Assembly (NCBI GenBank): GCA_016841765.1
Contig: JAENYN010000023.1
Span: 1 to 64,000 of the forward strand
Length of the DNA stretch: 64,000 nt
Origin: Guptibacillus hwajinpoensis
GTDB taxonomy: Bacteria > Bacillota > Bacilli > Bacillales > Bacillaceae_O
Direction of reading: 5' to 3'
Both the position numbers and the translations under genes were made by a program. This document shows, piece by piece, positions 53,141-62,106 of this stretch (the first letter of the stretch is position 1; every line of letters begins with the position of its first letter). The notes under the pieces are model-generated. The model saw nothing but the letters and a program-made list of their open reading frames with translations, did not search any database and had not been told where the DNA came from.

Positions 53141-53905
53141 TTACTCTGACTTCTTGGTGCCTAATGGCCTTTCACCGAACCATTTTTCATAGATATCATC
53201 GTATGTTCCATTATCCTTGACGTTTTTAAGCCCTTTATTAATCTTGTCTACGTTTTCGGAGTCTTTAGGCATCGCGATGCCATACTGTTCACCCTGGAGG
53301 ATATCTCCAACGGTTTTCATGTCTCCTCCGCCTTCGGTCTTAATGTAATACTTTACATTTGGAGCGTCATACATGACAGCATCGAGACGACCGGCCTGCA
53401 AGTCCATGTATGCTTCCACAATGCCCGGGAAGGCCTGGATCTCAGCATCGGGATGGTTTTCCTTCAAGTAGTCCTCACTTGTCGTGCCTGATCTGGTACC
53501 GACTTTTTTGCCGGCAAGATCAGCTTCAGTTTTGATTTTGTCATCATCGGCCCGGACCGCAATCATCAAACCTGCATCATAATAAGGATCGGAAAATTCG
53601 ATTGATTTTTTCCGTTCCTCAGTGATGGTGATGCCCGCGATTCCGATGTCGTATCTTCCTGACTGCATGCCAGCGATGACGCCATCAAATTCCATCGCTT
53701 CAATTTCGACTTCCATGTCCTGATCTTCGGCAATCGCATTGATCAAGTCGATGTCAAACCCTTTGAGTTCACCGTCTTCTTCATCAACGAACTCAAACGG
53801 GACAAAACTGTTATCAGTAGCTACAGTCAATTTATCACTGCCGCAGGCGGAAAGGACTGTACCTAATAATAGTAAAATGAATCCAAACAACATTCCTTTT
53901 TTCAT
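53141..53905 (-). CDS. glnH: Glutamine-type ABC transporter binding lipoprotein
   Basis: Extracellular binding protein of 254 residues, anchored by lipid at Cys21 (LSAC lipobox). The sequence follows E. coli GlnH closely in its ligand-contact strings: VATDNSFVPFEF, GIAGITITEERKKSIEFSDPYYDAGL, and NGTYDDIYEKWFG near the C-terminus. Glutamine is therefore the likely ligand, though other polar amino acids cannot be excluded. It heads the H-P-Q operon. Confidence 0.88.
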   Translation of the reverse strand: MKKGMLFGFILLLLGTVLSACGSDKLTVATDNSFVPFEFVDEEDGELKGFDIDLINAIAEDQDMEVEIEAMEFDGVIAGMQSGRYDIGIAGITITEERKKSIEFSDPYYDAGLMIAVRADDDKIKTEADLAGKKVGTRSGTTSEDYLKENHPDAEIQAFPGIVEAYMDLQAGRLDAVMYDAPNVKYYIKTEGGGDMKTVGDILQGEQYGIAMPKDSENVDKINKGLKNVKDNGTYDDIYEKWFGERPLGTKKSE

Positions 53906-54195
53906 CTTTGTCTCCCCCTCTTTAACGTCTCCTTTCTATTATGACAAAAATATTAACGAATGTGAATTTTCTAAATTTTGAGTATTTGTCCAAATTTTTT
54001 TATTTTTCTCGGATAATAATATTATTTCTGCTATTTGCTTTCTCTTAATCGCTTATCCTCATATATGCTAGTGATATTAGCTGGAATATTCAGAATTCCC
54101 ATATTTATCACTTGACATTTGTCCCATAGTTTCAGAATATTTTATATAACACTGCCTAATTTTTTAACATAATCGACAAAAGGAGGACATTATCT

Positions 54196-55545
54196 ATGGA
54201 ATGGATTAGCACCATCAGCGGATGGGTCTGGGGGCCCCCTCTGCTAATCTTGCTTGTCGGCACGGGCATTTATTTGACGCTCCGTCTTGGATTTCTGCAA
54301 TTTCGCACTCTTCCATATGCTCTTAAGCTCGTATTCAGCAAGCAGGATGATGATAAGACCGAAGGAGATATCTCGCATTATCAATCGCTGACAACGGCCC
54401 TGGCCGCAACCGTCGGTACCGGTAACATCGCCGGTGTCGCAACTGCCGTCTTTTTCGGTGGCCCCGGAGCAGTCTTTTGGATGTGGATCACAGCGCTGTT
54501 CGGAATGGCCACAAAATATGCGGAAGCCGTCCTGGCTGTCAAGTACCGGGTCGTGAATGAGAATGGGGAAATGTCCGGCGGCCCGATGTATTATCTCGAA
54601 CGGGGCATGAATGCCAAAACACTCGGAGTTTTATTTGCATTATTCGGTTCCATTGCCGCGTTCGGCATCGGAAATCTTGTCCAATCAAACTCTGTTGCCG
54701 AAGTCGTAAATCTGACATTCAGCATCCCTTCATGGGTCACTGGTGCCATTCTTACATTTTTTACTGCCCTTGTCCTGATTGGCGGAATTAAGAGTATCGG
54801 TAAAGTGACTTCGTTCTTTGTTCCGATCATGGCTTTATTTTATTTGATAGCCGGCCTTGTCCTGATGATTATGAATGCGGGTGAAGTGCCTGCAGCTATC
54901 AGCTTGATATTCACTGATGCATTTACCGGCGAAGCTGTTGCCGGCGGTGCACTCGGATCCGTCATCCGCTGGGGTGTCGCACGCGGGGTCTTCTCCAATG
55001 AAGCAGGCCTTGGTTCCGCACCGATCGCTGCCGCTGCTGCCAAAACAGATTATCCGGCACGCCAGGCACTCGTATCCATGACCCAGGTATTCATCGATAC
55101 GATTGTGATTTGCTCCATTACCGGCATCACACTGGTTATGGGCGGATTGTACAACGGCGAGCTCCAGGGCGCTGAACTGACTTCCGCCACTTTCGAGCAT
55201 TTCCTTGGCGGAGCAGGATCGATCATTGTCTCGATCGGTTTGATTTTCTTTGCATTTTCAACGATCATCGGCTGGTCTTACTATGGTGAAAAATGCTTCT
55301 CTTACCTGTTCAAAGATTCAGCGATCAAATATTATCGCTTTGCATTCGTAGTTGCCGTTTTCATCGGTTCTGTTTCCACGCTGGAAGCTGTATGGGGAAT
55401 CGCAGATATCATGAATGGGCTCATGGCCTTCCCTAACCTGATCGGACTGCTGGGGCTTTCCGGTGTTGTTGCTTCCGAAACGAAGATTTTCCTTGAACAG
55501 GCTAAAAAAGAAAAAGCCGAAGCTTCAAATGAAGCAGCAATCTAA
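54196..55545 (+). CDS. Sodium/alanine (or glutamine) symporter, AGCS family
   Basis: Secondary amino-acid importer of 449 residues with about 11 membrane helices. The AGCS signature GGPGAVFWMWITALFGMATKYAE, the N-terminal SLTTALAATVGTGNIAGVATA, and FSNEAGLGSAPIAAAAAKT are present. Members take up alanine, glycine or glutamine with Na+. AAAGGAGGAC precedes the ATG. A TTGACA at 54112 with a weak GAATAT 17 bp on may be its promoter. The neighbouring glnHPQ operon is divergent, suggesting a small amino-acid uptake locus. Confidence 0.88.
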   Translation: MEWISTISGWVWGPPLLILLVGTGIYLTLRLGFLQFRTLPYALKLVFSKQDDDKTEGDISHYQSLTTALAATVGTGNIAGVATAVFFGGPGAVFWMWITALFGMATKYAEAVLAVKYRVVNENGEMSGGPMYYLERGMNAKTLGVLFALFGSIAAFGIGNLVQSNSVAEVVNLTFSIPSWVTGAILTFFTALVLIGGIKSIGKVTSFFVPIMALFYLIAGLVLMIMNAGEVPAAISLIFTDAFTGEAVAGGALGSVIRWGVARGVFSNEAGLGSAPIAAAAAKTDYPARQALVSMTQVFIDTIVICSITGITLVMGGLYNGELQGAELTSATFEHFLGGAGSIIVSIGLIFFAFSTIIGWSYYGEKCFSYLFKDSAIKYYRFAFVVAVFIGSVSTLEAVWGIADIMNGLMAFPNLIGLLGLSGVVASETKIFLEQAKKEKAEASNEAAI

Positions 55546-55613
55546 ACAGTGCGGCGTCTTTCAGTTCCACTGAAAAAAACACCTGCCATTCTGTTGGCGG
55601 ATAACAAACCTTT

Positions 55614-55653
55614 AGAGAAGGAATTAGCGTGCTAATTCCTTCTCTTTTTTTTG
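55614..55653 (+). terminator. Terminator of the AGCS symporter gene
   Basis: AGAGAAGGAATTAGC and GCTAATTCCTTCTCT form a 15-bp perfect stem with a 2-nt loop and a run of T. Confidence 0.92.
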
Positions 55654-55796
55654 TCATATTAAATTTTTAGCGAGCTGACATTTTTATCAGGTATAGAATA
55701 CAAAATATTTATCTGGATGTTCCCTTTGTTATTCCATCAAAGCGTCCTTTCAAGGAATAAAAATCAAGTTAAATTGATGGCAGTCTATTCTGGAGT

Positions 55797-55900
55797 TTGT
55801 CCGTCCCTTTCCCCCTATGGCAAAGAAGACACGATGAGTTGACCCAAGAGAAGCAGGGGACGGATGCCGCACTTGTGCAATGGCGAAAGCGACCCCTTGC
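55797..55900. repeat. Family E repeat, diverged copy
   Basis: The plus strand reads ATGGCAAAGAAGACACGATG at 55817 and a second, weaker ATGGCGAAAGCG about 63 bp later, with GGGACGGATGCCGCACTTGT between. The encoded string WQRRHDEL..E..GTDAALVQW parallels the minus-strand peptide of 49455-49570. It lies in the 567-bp gap before the FNT gene, otherwise without a gene. Confidence 0.6.
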
Positions 55901-55990
55901 AGCGGAAAGGAATGGGCACCATACAGATTATCAATCTCTTCTTCCTTATGGCGACATCCAGAATTTTTCCATTACTTTATAAACAGAATA

Positions 55991-56040
55991 AAAGAACAGC
56001 AAGCCATGAATTTTTACCATTCGGCCTGCTGTTCTTTCTT
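55991..56040. terminator. Terminator-like hairpin near the FNT 3-prime side
   Basis: AAAGAACAGCA pairs with TGCTGTTCTTT, with additional GCC/GGC pairs inside. T-rich DNA flanks it on the plus side and A/T on the minus side. It lies 75-120 bp past the FNT stop and may end that transcript. Confidence 0.6.
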
Positions 56041-56112
56041 TCGTATTATTAAAATGTTGTTGAGTATCTACCTCAGAACAAACCGGTTCCGATTAGAAAA
56101 CTGTTGGTTCTG

Positions 56113-56952
56113 TCAACTGTTTACCGAGTGACGTGTTGTGCCGGAAAGGAATGCTGGCTGTGCCGCTTTCTTCTCCTGCGGCTTTTTGGATGTTTGCAGA
56201 TACGTATAAAGCGCTCCGACAAACACGCCTCCGCCAACAATATTGCCAAGCGTGACGGGAATAAGATTATGGACCATGCCTGCAGCAGATATCGTTTCCG
56301 GATGCGGAAGCATTAGCGCAAGTGTGAACAGGGACATGTTGGCAATGCTATGTTCATATCCGGAAACAAAAAATGCGAATACAAGCAAAATCGTCATAGC
56401 CAGTTTCGCCCCGTCCCCTTTGGCCTGCATTGGAATCCAAATCGCCAGGCATACGAGCCAGTTACAAAGGATTGCCCGGAAAAACAACTCGGATGTGGAC
56501 AGGCCCATTTTCTTTTCCACCACATCCATCATCATGTGATCAGGACCAATCGAGGCAAACAAACCAGTCAGCACAAACAGTCCTGCAAAAAACGTGACAC
56601 CTATAAGATTTCCCGAATAACAATAGAACCAGTTTTTTAAGAGATCGGTAATTCCTGCTTTTTTACGCAGTACAGCGACAGTGAAATACATCGTGTTGCC
56701 CGTGAAAAGTTCCGCACCTCCCCAGATAATGAGCATTAGGGCAATGCCGAAAAAAATCCCGCTCATTAGAGAGGTGAACGGAGATTGCGCCTGGTAAAAC
56801 GTATCTCCCAGCTTGAAGCTTACAATAACGGCAAAACCGATATAGATTCCAGCCAAAACAGCCCGTAAAATATATTGAGTCGGATTCTGATTGAGCAGTC
56901 CCGCCTTTTGCGCTGCCAGTCCGGTCACTTTTTCAATTGCTTCTTTTTCCAT
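56113..56952 (-). CDS. ywcJ: Formate/nitrite transporter family protein
   Basis: FNT channel of 279 residues with six membrane helices. The family motifs are GGAELFTGNTMYF (first signature), AILCNWLVCLAIW (second), and the pore His in SGYEHSIANM. FNT proteins pass formate, nitrite, lactate or hydrosulfide. The ATG at 56952 follows AGGAAGAG; upstream in-frame codons are Asn/Lys-rich without conservation. A nearly perfect Rex operator lies 43-59 bp upstream, and the Rex-controlled B. subtilis FNT is YwcJ, hence the symbol, which is tentative. Confidence 0.85.
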   Translation of the reverse strand: MEKEAIEKVTGLAAQKAGLLNQNPTQYILRAVLAGIYIGFAVIVSFKLGDTFYQAQSPFTSLMSGIFFGIALMLIIWGGAELFTGNTMYFTVAVLRKKAGITDLLKNWFYCYSGNLIGVTFFAGLFVLTGLFASIGPDHMMMDVVEKKMGLSTSELFFRAILCNWLVCLAIWIPMQAKGDGAKLAMTILLVFAFFVSGYEHSIANMSLFTLALMLPHPETISAAGMVHNLIPVTLGNIVGGGVFVGALYTYLQTSKKPQEKKAAQPAFLSGTTRHSVNS

Positions 56953-56993
56953 TGATGCTCTTCCTTTCTGCATTTTTTTATCATTGTTATTAT

Positions 56994-57011
56994 TTGTGAT
57001 TAATTTCACAA
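56994..57011. promoter_or_regulatory. Rex operator upstream of the FNT gene
   Basis: TTGTGATTAATTTCACAA matches the Rex consensus TTGTGAAN4TTCACAA at 13 of 14 fixed positions and is an almost perfect 18-bp palindrome. Its centre lies about 50 bp before the start codon, a distance that overlaps the promoter and suits repression under a low NADH/NAD ratio. Confidence 0.68.
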
Positions 57012-57099
57012 TGTATTGTGTACCTCTAGATTACTCCGGGAAAAGGTTGGTTTCAAGGTGAAAATTACTTTGTTCTCACGATTGACAAAGCTTAGAAAC

Positions 57100-57113
57100 T
57101 GTAAGCGTTTGCT
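57100..57113. promoter_or_regulatory. cre-like site in the FNT upstream region
   Basis: TGTAAGCGTTTGCT matches the cre consensus at 12 of 14 positions and is almost the same as the site at 2121-2134 in reverse. It lies about 150 bp before the FNT start. The rest of the 330-bp gap contains the Rex operator and the amyX terminator. Confidence 0.4.
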
Positions 57114-57255
57114 CCTAAAAAGGGGGTTGAATGCAGCATTTGGGTGTGATATTGCACCGTCCCTATACGGAAAATTTGAGCGCCGACCAGAATAAAATTG
57201 GTCAAGACACCGGATCTCTTCCTTGCTGCCGCTGCCCTTGTATATAAGATAACGT

Positions 57256-57282
57256 AAAAAATCCGGCCAAAGCCGGATTTCC
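57256..57282 (-). terminator. Terminator of the pullulanase gene
   Basis: AAATCCGGC and GCCGGATTT form a 9-bp stem with a 4-nt loop, and the minus strand continues with a T run. It touches the stop codon. Confidence 0.85.
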
Positions 57283-59205
57283 TCACGATTCGATTGCTCT
57301 TTCCAAAATTAGGACAAGGCTGCCGATCGCCGGGATTACCGCCTGCTTCCCTTCGACTTTGGCAATTTCCTCATATCCTGCCCTCTGGCCGTTTACGGCA
57401 ATCCGCCAGATTCCATTAACGGGCAATTCCAATTCCATCCCGATCCTGTTCGCATTATGCGCGACAAGTATGCAGCGGGCCGGATCACCATTCGCATGTT
57501 CGGACAGCGTGAAGGCGACTGTTTGCGGAGGAGAATCGAGAAAGTGCAGATGTTCCCTGATTTGATCTTTGCTCCGCATCCTGAAAGCCGGATGCTGTTT
57601 GCGGAGGGCAATCAATCCCCTCACATAATGGACATCCTCTTTAAAAGCGGCACAGCGGTCCCAATCAAGGCGATTCACTTCATCAGGTGAGCAATACGAG
57701 TTGTGATCGCCATTTTTCGTGCGCATGAATTCCTGGCCGGCATGGATGAACGAGATGCCCTGTGACGTCAGAATAATGGCGGAAGCGAGCCTATGCATTT
57801 TTTTTAATTCGGCGATCCCTGCATCCGGATTGGAGGCTTTCAGCTTATCCCAGAGTGTCAGGTTATCATGGACCTCTACATATGAAACAACCTGACCCGG
57901 ATCTTCATACGTGGCGATTTGATCATCATAGTCCATTCCCCCCGCAATCCCCTGTTTGACCTGGTCTTCCAATCCCGGCTTGCCGCTTACAAAACCGTTA
58001 TCATGCCCGTTAAAAACACTGCCTTTCAAGCCATCACGGATACGATCGTCAAAATGAGCGATCCCGTCCATTTTAGCTGCATTTTTCTGGGTCGCTTTTA
58101 TTTCAGCCGGAAGCGGTGTGTTGAGGTCCCAGCCTTCGCCCAGGACTAAAATGGTCGGATCGATTTTATTCAGAGCTTGCCGCACTTCATTCATTGTCTC
58201 GATATCATGGATGCCCATCAGATCGAAACGAAAGCCGTCTATCTTATATTCGTTGACCCAGTAAAGCACGGAATCCACAATGAATTTTCTGGCCATCTTC
58301 CTTTCCGAGGCGATATCGTTGCCGACTCCGCTGCCGTTTGCAAGGGTGCCGTCTTCGTTATATCTGAAATAATAGCCCGGCACAAGTGCATGGAAATTGG
58401 ACTCATCCACATCGTAGACATGATTGTACACCACATCCATAATGACACGCAGGCCGTTTTCATGGAAAGTCTGGATCATTTGCTTCAGCTCTTTGATCCT
58501 TGTATAGGGATTATACGGATCAGTTGAATACGAACCTTCTGGGACATTGTAATTTTTCGGGTCATACCCCCAGTTGAATTGCGGTTCATCAAGCTTTGTT
58601 TCATCAATTGTCCTGAAATCAAAAATCGGCAGCAGCTGCACGTGGGTGACACCGAGTGACTTTATATGATCGAGCCCCGTTTTAATGCCTTTCGGGCCTG
58701 CAGTGCCCGTTTCAGCGGCGCCCAAAAACTTTCCCTTATGATGAATGCCGCTGTCCGGGTGAATGGAAAGATCCCTGATATGCACTTCGTAAATGATGGC
58801 ATCTTCCGGATTGCTGAAAAACGGCCGCGGATGACCTTCCCATCCGTCAGGATCTGTTTTTTTAAGATCAATGACAGCACCCCTGTCTCCGTTGACAGAT
58901 ACCGCCTTTGCATAAGGGTCAACAGCTTCCCGCCATTCATCCTCAATCTTCACGTTATATGTGTAAAAAAAGCCTTCACGGTCCCCTTCCAGGATTGCTG
59001 TCCAGGTGCCATACTCGGTTTTAGCCATATCATACTCAATGCCTTCTTCTGTTTCAGCATCTTCATAGCAAACGACCTTCGCCTCATCGGCAGTTGGTGC
59101 CCAGAGCCGAAAGCCGGTTTTTTCCGGTGTGAATTGAGCCCCGAGATCACTGCCGTTATAATAATGTTGCTCATCAAAACCAAGTGTCCGAACATGTTCA
59201 TACAT
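57283..59205 (-). CDS. amyX: Type I pullulanase (cytoplasmic debranching enzyme)
   Basis: GH13 enzyme that hydrolyses alpha-1,6 links in pullulan, glycogen or limit dextrins, 640 residues. An N-terminal CBM48 domain (FRLWAPTADEAKVVCY, about 30-115) precedes the catalytic barrel. The pullulanase signature (Y/F)NWGYDP is at 210-216. The nucleophile is Asp328 (DGFRFDLMG), the acid/base Glu357 (VLGEGWD), and the transition-state stabiliser lies in VEVHDN (His446, Asp447). There is no signal peptide, so it works on internal glycogen or imported dextrins. GGGGAGGGA precedes the ATG. Confidence 0.93.
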   Translation of the reverse strand: MYEHVRTLGFDEQHYYNGSDLGAQFTPEKTGFRLWAPTADEAKVVCYEDAETEEGIEYDMAKTEYGTWTAILEGDREGFFYTYNVKIEDEWREAVDPYAKAVSVNGDRGAVIDLKKTDPDGWEGHPRPFFSNPEDAIIYEVHIRDLSIHPDSGIHHKGKFLGAAETGTAGPKGIKTGLDHIKSLGVTHVQLLPIFDFRTIDETKLDEPQFNWGYDPKNYNVPEGSYSTDPYNPYTRIKELKQMIQTFHENGLRVIMDVVYNHVYDVDESNFHALVPGYYFRYNEDGTLANGSGVGNDIASERKMARKFIVDSVLYWVNEYKIDGFRFDLMGIHDIETMNEVRQALNKIDPTILVLGEGWDLNTPLPAEIKATQKNAAKMDGIAHFDDRIRDGLKGSVFNGHDNGFVSGKPGLEDQVKQGIAGGMDYDDQIATYEDPGQVVSYVEVHDNLTLWDKLKASNPDAGIAELKKMHRLASAIILTSQGISFIHAGQEFMRTKNGDHNSYCSPDEVNRLDWDRCAAFKEDVHYVRGLIALRKQHPAFRMRSKDQIREHLHFLDSPPQTVAFTLSEHANGDPARCILVAHNANRIGMELELPVNGIWRIAVNGQRAGYEEIAKVEGKQAVIPAIGSLVLILERAIES

Positions 59206-59369
59206 AATTGGATTCCCTCCCCTTGCTTCTTCCTGTTTATTGCCAATATAGTCAGCCGCAACATTAATGGTGCCTTGTCTTCCGGTTCATGCCCCCGATG
59301 CCAATCTGGCGAAAATATGAATAATAACTTTTATAAAGGTTAAACTTCCTGATGAATGGAGGTGAAATC

Positions 59370-60470
59370 ATGAAGGTAGCTATAATGGGAGCGGGGCTGT
59401 CAGGGCTGTCCTGCGCATTGACGCTCGAAAAATTCGGCATCACCCCGTCTGTGTTTGAACACAGGGGGGAAGTCGGTCAACGGTACGTTCTGAACGAGGC
59501 AATCGTCTCAATGTTTCATTCGCCCATTAATGATAGTATCCGTTATTTAGCGGAAGAGCACCAGTTATATTTAAAACCGATTTCAAACATATACTCCCTA
59601 TGGGTTCATTCCAAAAACGAATCAGCGGTCTTAAAGGGCAATATCGGTTTTTTAAACACAAGAGGCAAGCATCCTGATGCGTTTGAAAGACAGCTTGCCG
59701 CCCAGTTGAAAGTGCCGGTGAATTTCCATTCTGAAAAAAGCTATGAAGAGCTGTTGCGTGAATATACACATGTTGTCCTCGCGACAGGTGATGCAGCTTA
59801 CACATCAAAGATACAGAAACTGGACAGAGCCTATAATGCAACGTTAAGAGGAAGGACAGTAAAGGGCCGTTTTAAACGGACCGAAGTCCATACATGGTTC
59901 AATAATGACTTTGCTCCAAAAGGCATGGGATATTTGCTGCCGTTCACTGATTCCGAAGCCATGTTGATTTTGGTTTACCCTGAATACCCGGAAATCCTGG
60001 CCCTTGACCAAGACGGACTCTGGAATAAATTCATGGATACAGCCAGGAAGACCCTTGGACAGGATTTACCCTCAGTTGATGCCTTTAATGCCAGTAACTA
60101 TATCGTTGGCAAAGCGGAATTCCCGCGGATCGGGAACACCTTTTTTACCGGAAACTGTTTTGGGGCGATTATGCCGTTTATCGGATTCGGGCAATTCGAA
60201 TCCATTTTGACCGGCATTTATGCAGCCTTCGACATTGCCGGCAAAGGGAATTATGATGATCTGACAAAAGGGCTTACGAAAAGCTATCAGCATTCACTGG
60301 CCCTGCGCCGCGCCATTGAAAAAATGGATAATGGCCAGCTTGATAATCTGGTACGGACAATGCAAAAACCTTCAGTACAAAAGATATTGCTTAACCAGGA
60401 GATAAACATATTGAAATGGGGAGCAAGGGCTGTTAAACTGAATCACTTTTTAGGCAAAAATCAACAGTAA
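59370..60470 (+). CDS. FAD-dependent oxidoreductase
   Basis: A 366-residue flavoprotein with an N-terminal Rossmann dinucleotide site GAGLSGLSCALTL (residues 7-19), a central VVLATGDA strand, and a C-terminal GNTFFTGNCFGAIMPFIGFGQFESILTGIYAA that resembles the FAD loop of geranylgeranyl-reductase/monooxygenase-type proteins. The substrate is unknown. The ATG at 59370 follows GGAGGTGAAATC. Its 3-prime end overlaps the convergent membrane-protein gene by 21 bp. Confidence 0.82.
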   Translation: MKVAIMGAGLSGLSCALTLEKFGITPSVFEHRGEVGQRYVLNEAIVSMFHSPINDSIRYLAEEHQLYLKPISNIYSLWVHSKNESAVLKGNIGFLNTRGKHPDAFERQLAAQLKVPVNFHSEKSYEELLREYTHVVLATGDAAYTSKIQKLDRAYNATLRGRTVKGRFKRTEVHTWFNNDFAPKGMGYLLPFTDSEAMLILVYPEYPEILALDQDGLWNKFMDTARKTLGQDLPSVDAFNASNYIVGKAEFPRIGNTFFTGNCFGAIMPFIGFGQFESILTGIYAAFDIAGKGNYDDLTKGLTKSYQHSLALRRAIEKMDNGQLDNLVRTMQKPSVQKILLNQEINILKWGARAVKLNHFLGKNQQ

Positions 60471-61181
60471 TGAGTATGTGATCAGCCCGATAAAAAAAGC
60501 GGGAAAACTGCTTTCTCTTTCCTCCGGCAACTCTTCTTTCAACACATTCAGAATAACACCCCCTGATAAAAAGGCAAACAGCAGTGATAAGATCACTTCA
60601 GGGAATTCATACAAGACCCCTGTAAACCAGCCAAACACTACTGCAAATGCGAGCATCCACCGTCCATATTGGTCATAAATGTCCTTATGCTGAGCCCGTA
60701 AACCATGGTCATTTGTCAAAAAGTGAAGCCCCATTGCCACCGCATATACAAATAGGCTGAAATATCCCGTTTCCTCCCTGTGGACAAGCAAATAACCAAT
60801 TAACGCGTTATAAATGAAAAAAGAACCGATATGAATCCAAAATATCTCTATCCCTTCTTTTGTGTGCCTCTCTGCTTCACTGCGGGGCTTTTTTTGCTTT
60901 ACAAAGCGTTCCAGGCCGTAAAAAAGGGCCAGTCCCATCATCGCCCCTATGTATGCGGGATACTCAAACCAGGAAAAAAAGGGAAGATATTCAGCTTCCG
61001 TCATGACGTAATGATGTGCCTGCAACTCGGGAAGCAAATGGACAAATACATAAGCTGTCGAAATCCCGCCCGCTCCAGAAAGCAAACGGCTTCTGGGAAT
61101 TTCATGAAGAAATTTAAAGTACTTTGACACGATATGCAAAATCGTAAAAGCAGCTGCAATGAAGAAGGTTATGGCCTCCAT
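60450..61181 (-). CDS. ZIP-like integral membrane protein
   Basis: A 243-residue protein with about eight predicted membrane helices. FVHLLPEL in the second and GGVILNVLKEELPEERESSFPAFFIGLITYSLLL at the C-terminus resemble ZIP metal transporters, where His-Leu-x-Pro-Glu motifs bind metal. The match is partial and the second histidine set is absent, so metal transport is only a suggestion. The ATG at 61181 is 8 nt after AAGGAG. Its last 21 bp overlap the stop of the FAD oxidoreductase. Confidence 0.75.
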   Translation of the reverse strand: MEAITFFIAAAFTILHIVSKYFKFLHEIPRSRLLSGAGGISTAYVFVHLLPELQAHHYVMTEAEYLPFFSWFEYPAYIGAMMGLALFYGLERFVKQKKPRSEAERHTKEGIEIFWIHIGSFFIYNALIGYLLVHREETGYFSLFVYAVAMGLHFLTNDHGLRAQHKDIYDQYGRWMLAFAVVFGWFTGVLYEFPEVILSLLFAFLSGGVILNVLKEELPEERESSFPAFFIGLITYSLLLIFA

Positions 61182-61401
61182 ATGTTTCACTCCTTAACAG
61201 TATTGTCCGCGGCTCATTTAGTGTTGCTTTTATCCCCTAAATTCCCCCTCGCTAAAACATAAAACTGGCCTTCCTAATCATGGTCCCGTTTCAGTCACAC
61301 ATCTTTCATAAACAGTAAGCAGCAGGGCTATTCCAATCTGATATGCTGAAGAAGAATCACATACACATACCCCTATCTCTATTCAACAAATTGTCACACA
61401 T

Positions 61402-61417
61402 TGTGAGATATATCACA
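61402..61417. promoter_or_regulatory. Perfect Fnr/Crp-type operator of the sulfur operon
   Basis: TGTGAGATATATCACA is an exact TGTGA-N6-TCACA palindrome with a TA centre, as in Bacillus Fnr sites. TTGTCACA half-sites flank it on both sides (61391 and 61421). It lies 93-108 bp before the DsrE start and within range of a downstream promoter. The rest of the 328-bp gap holds no gene. Confidence 0.6.
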
Positions 61418-61509
61418 TTTTTGTCACAGACATACCAATGGGGGTTAAAGTAAGATAAAGGTGTAAAGAAAATATGAAGAAAAACCAATTGGTTAAAGGA
61501 GGTTCCACT

Positions 61510-61911
61510 ATGGAACAGCAAGCACCTTCAATGGCAATAATTCTTTTATCAGAGGATATCGAAAAAGTTCATGCCGGCGCTCTTGTAGGCTCAATGGCCG
61601 CGATGTCCGGTATGGAAGTAAACCTGTTTGTGACAATGAACGCATTGAAGCCTTTCCTTAAGAAAAATGTTGAAAACAAAGATTTCAAAACTGGCGATGT
61701 CGGCAAAGCACTTATCGAAAAAGACGCTCCTTCCTTCGACAAACTGATCCGCGAAGGCCGTGAAATGGGTACCCTGAATGTTTACGGATGTGCCCTTGCA
61801 CTTGACGTCATGGAATGGAAAAAAGACGACCTGATTGATGTATTCGATGACATCATCGGTGTAACAAAATTCCTCGGCATGGCTCAAAACGGTCAAGTCG
61901 TCACAATGTAA
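61510..61911 (+). CDS. DsrE/DsrF-like sulfur carrier-type protein
   Basis: A 133-residue DsrE-superfamily protein. The alpha/beta core has IILLSEDIEKVHAGALVGSMAAMSGMEVNLF, and the candidate sulfur-binding Cys94 is in VYGCALALDVMEW, the usual place for the persulfide Cys in DsrE2-like proteins. AAAGGAGGT precedes the ATG at 61510; a longer frame exists upstream without conservation. First gene of the sulfur operon. Confidence 0.85.
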   Translation: MEQQAPSMAIILLSEDIEKVHAGALVGSMAAMSGMEVNLFVTMNALKPFLKKNVENKDFKTGDVGKALIEKDAPSFDKLIREGREMGTLNVYGCALALDVMEWKKDDLIDVFDDIIGVTKFLGMAQNGQVVTM

Positions 61912-61920
61912 TGTAGAAAT

Positions 61921-62030
61921 GCGGAGGGCGCCTGCTTAGCGGCGTACGCATAAGCAGGGCCACACGCGTTTCCTTCCTGTGGGGGGCAATGCTTATGACG
62001 CTAGCCGCTGGCGCCCGCAGCTGGACAATG
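61921..62030. repeat. Dispersed intergenic repeat B, copy 3, inside the operon
   Basis: The outer arms AGGGCGCCTGCTTAGCGGCG and TAGCCGCTGGCGCC match copies 1 and 2, while the centre differs and the DnaA-box tail is missing. It lies between the dsrE-like and tusA-like genes and should fold as a long hairpin in the mRNA. Confidence 0.82.
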
Positions 62031-62106
62031 TAGAAATGCGCAGAGTACCGGTCAGCGACAACCAAGAACAAAAATCATGTGGTTACAAATAAAGGAGGAT
62101 TTCACA

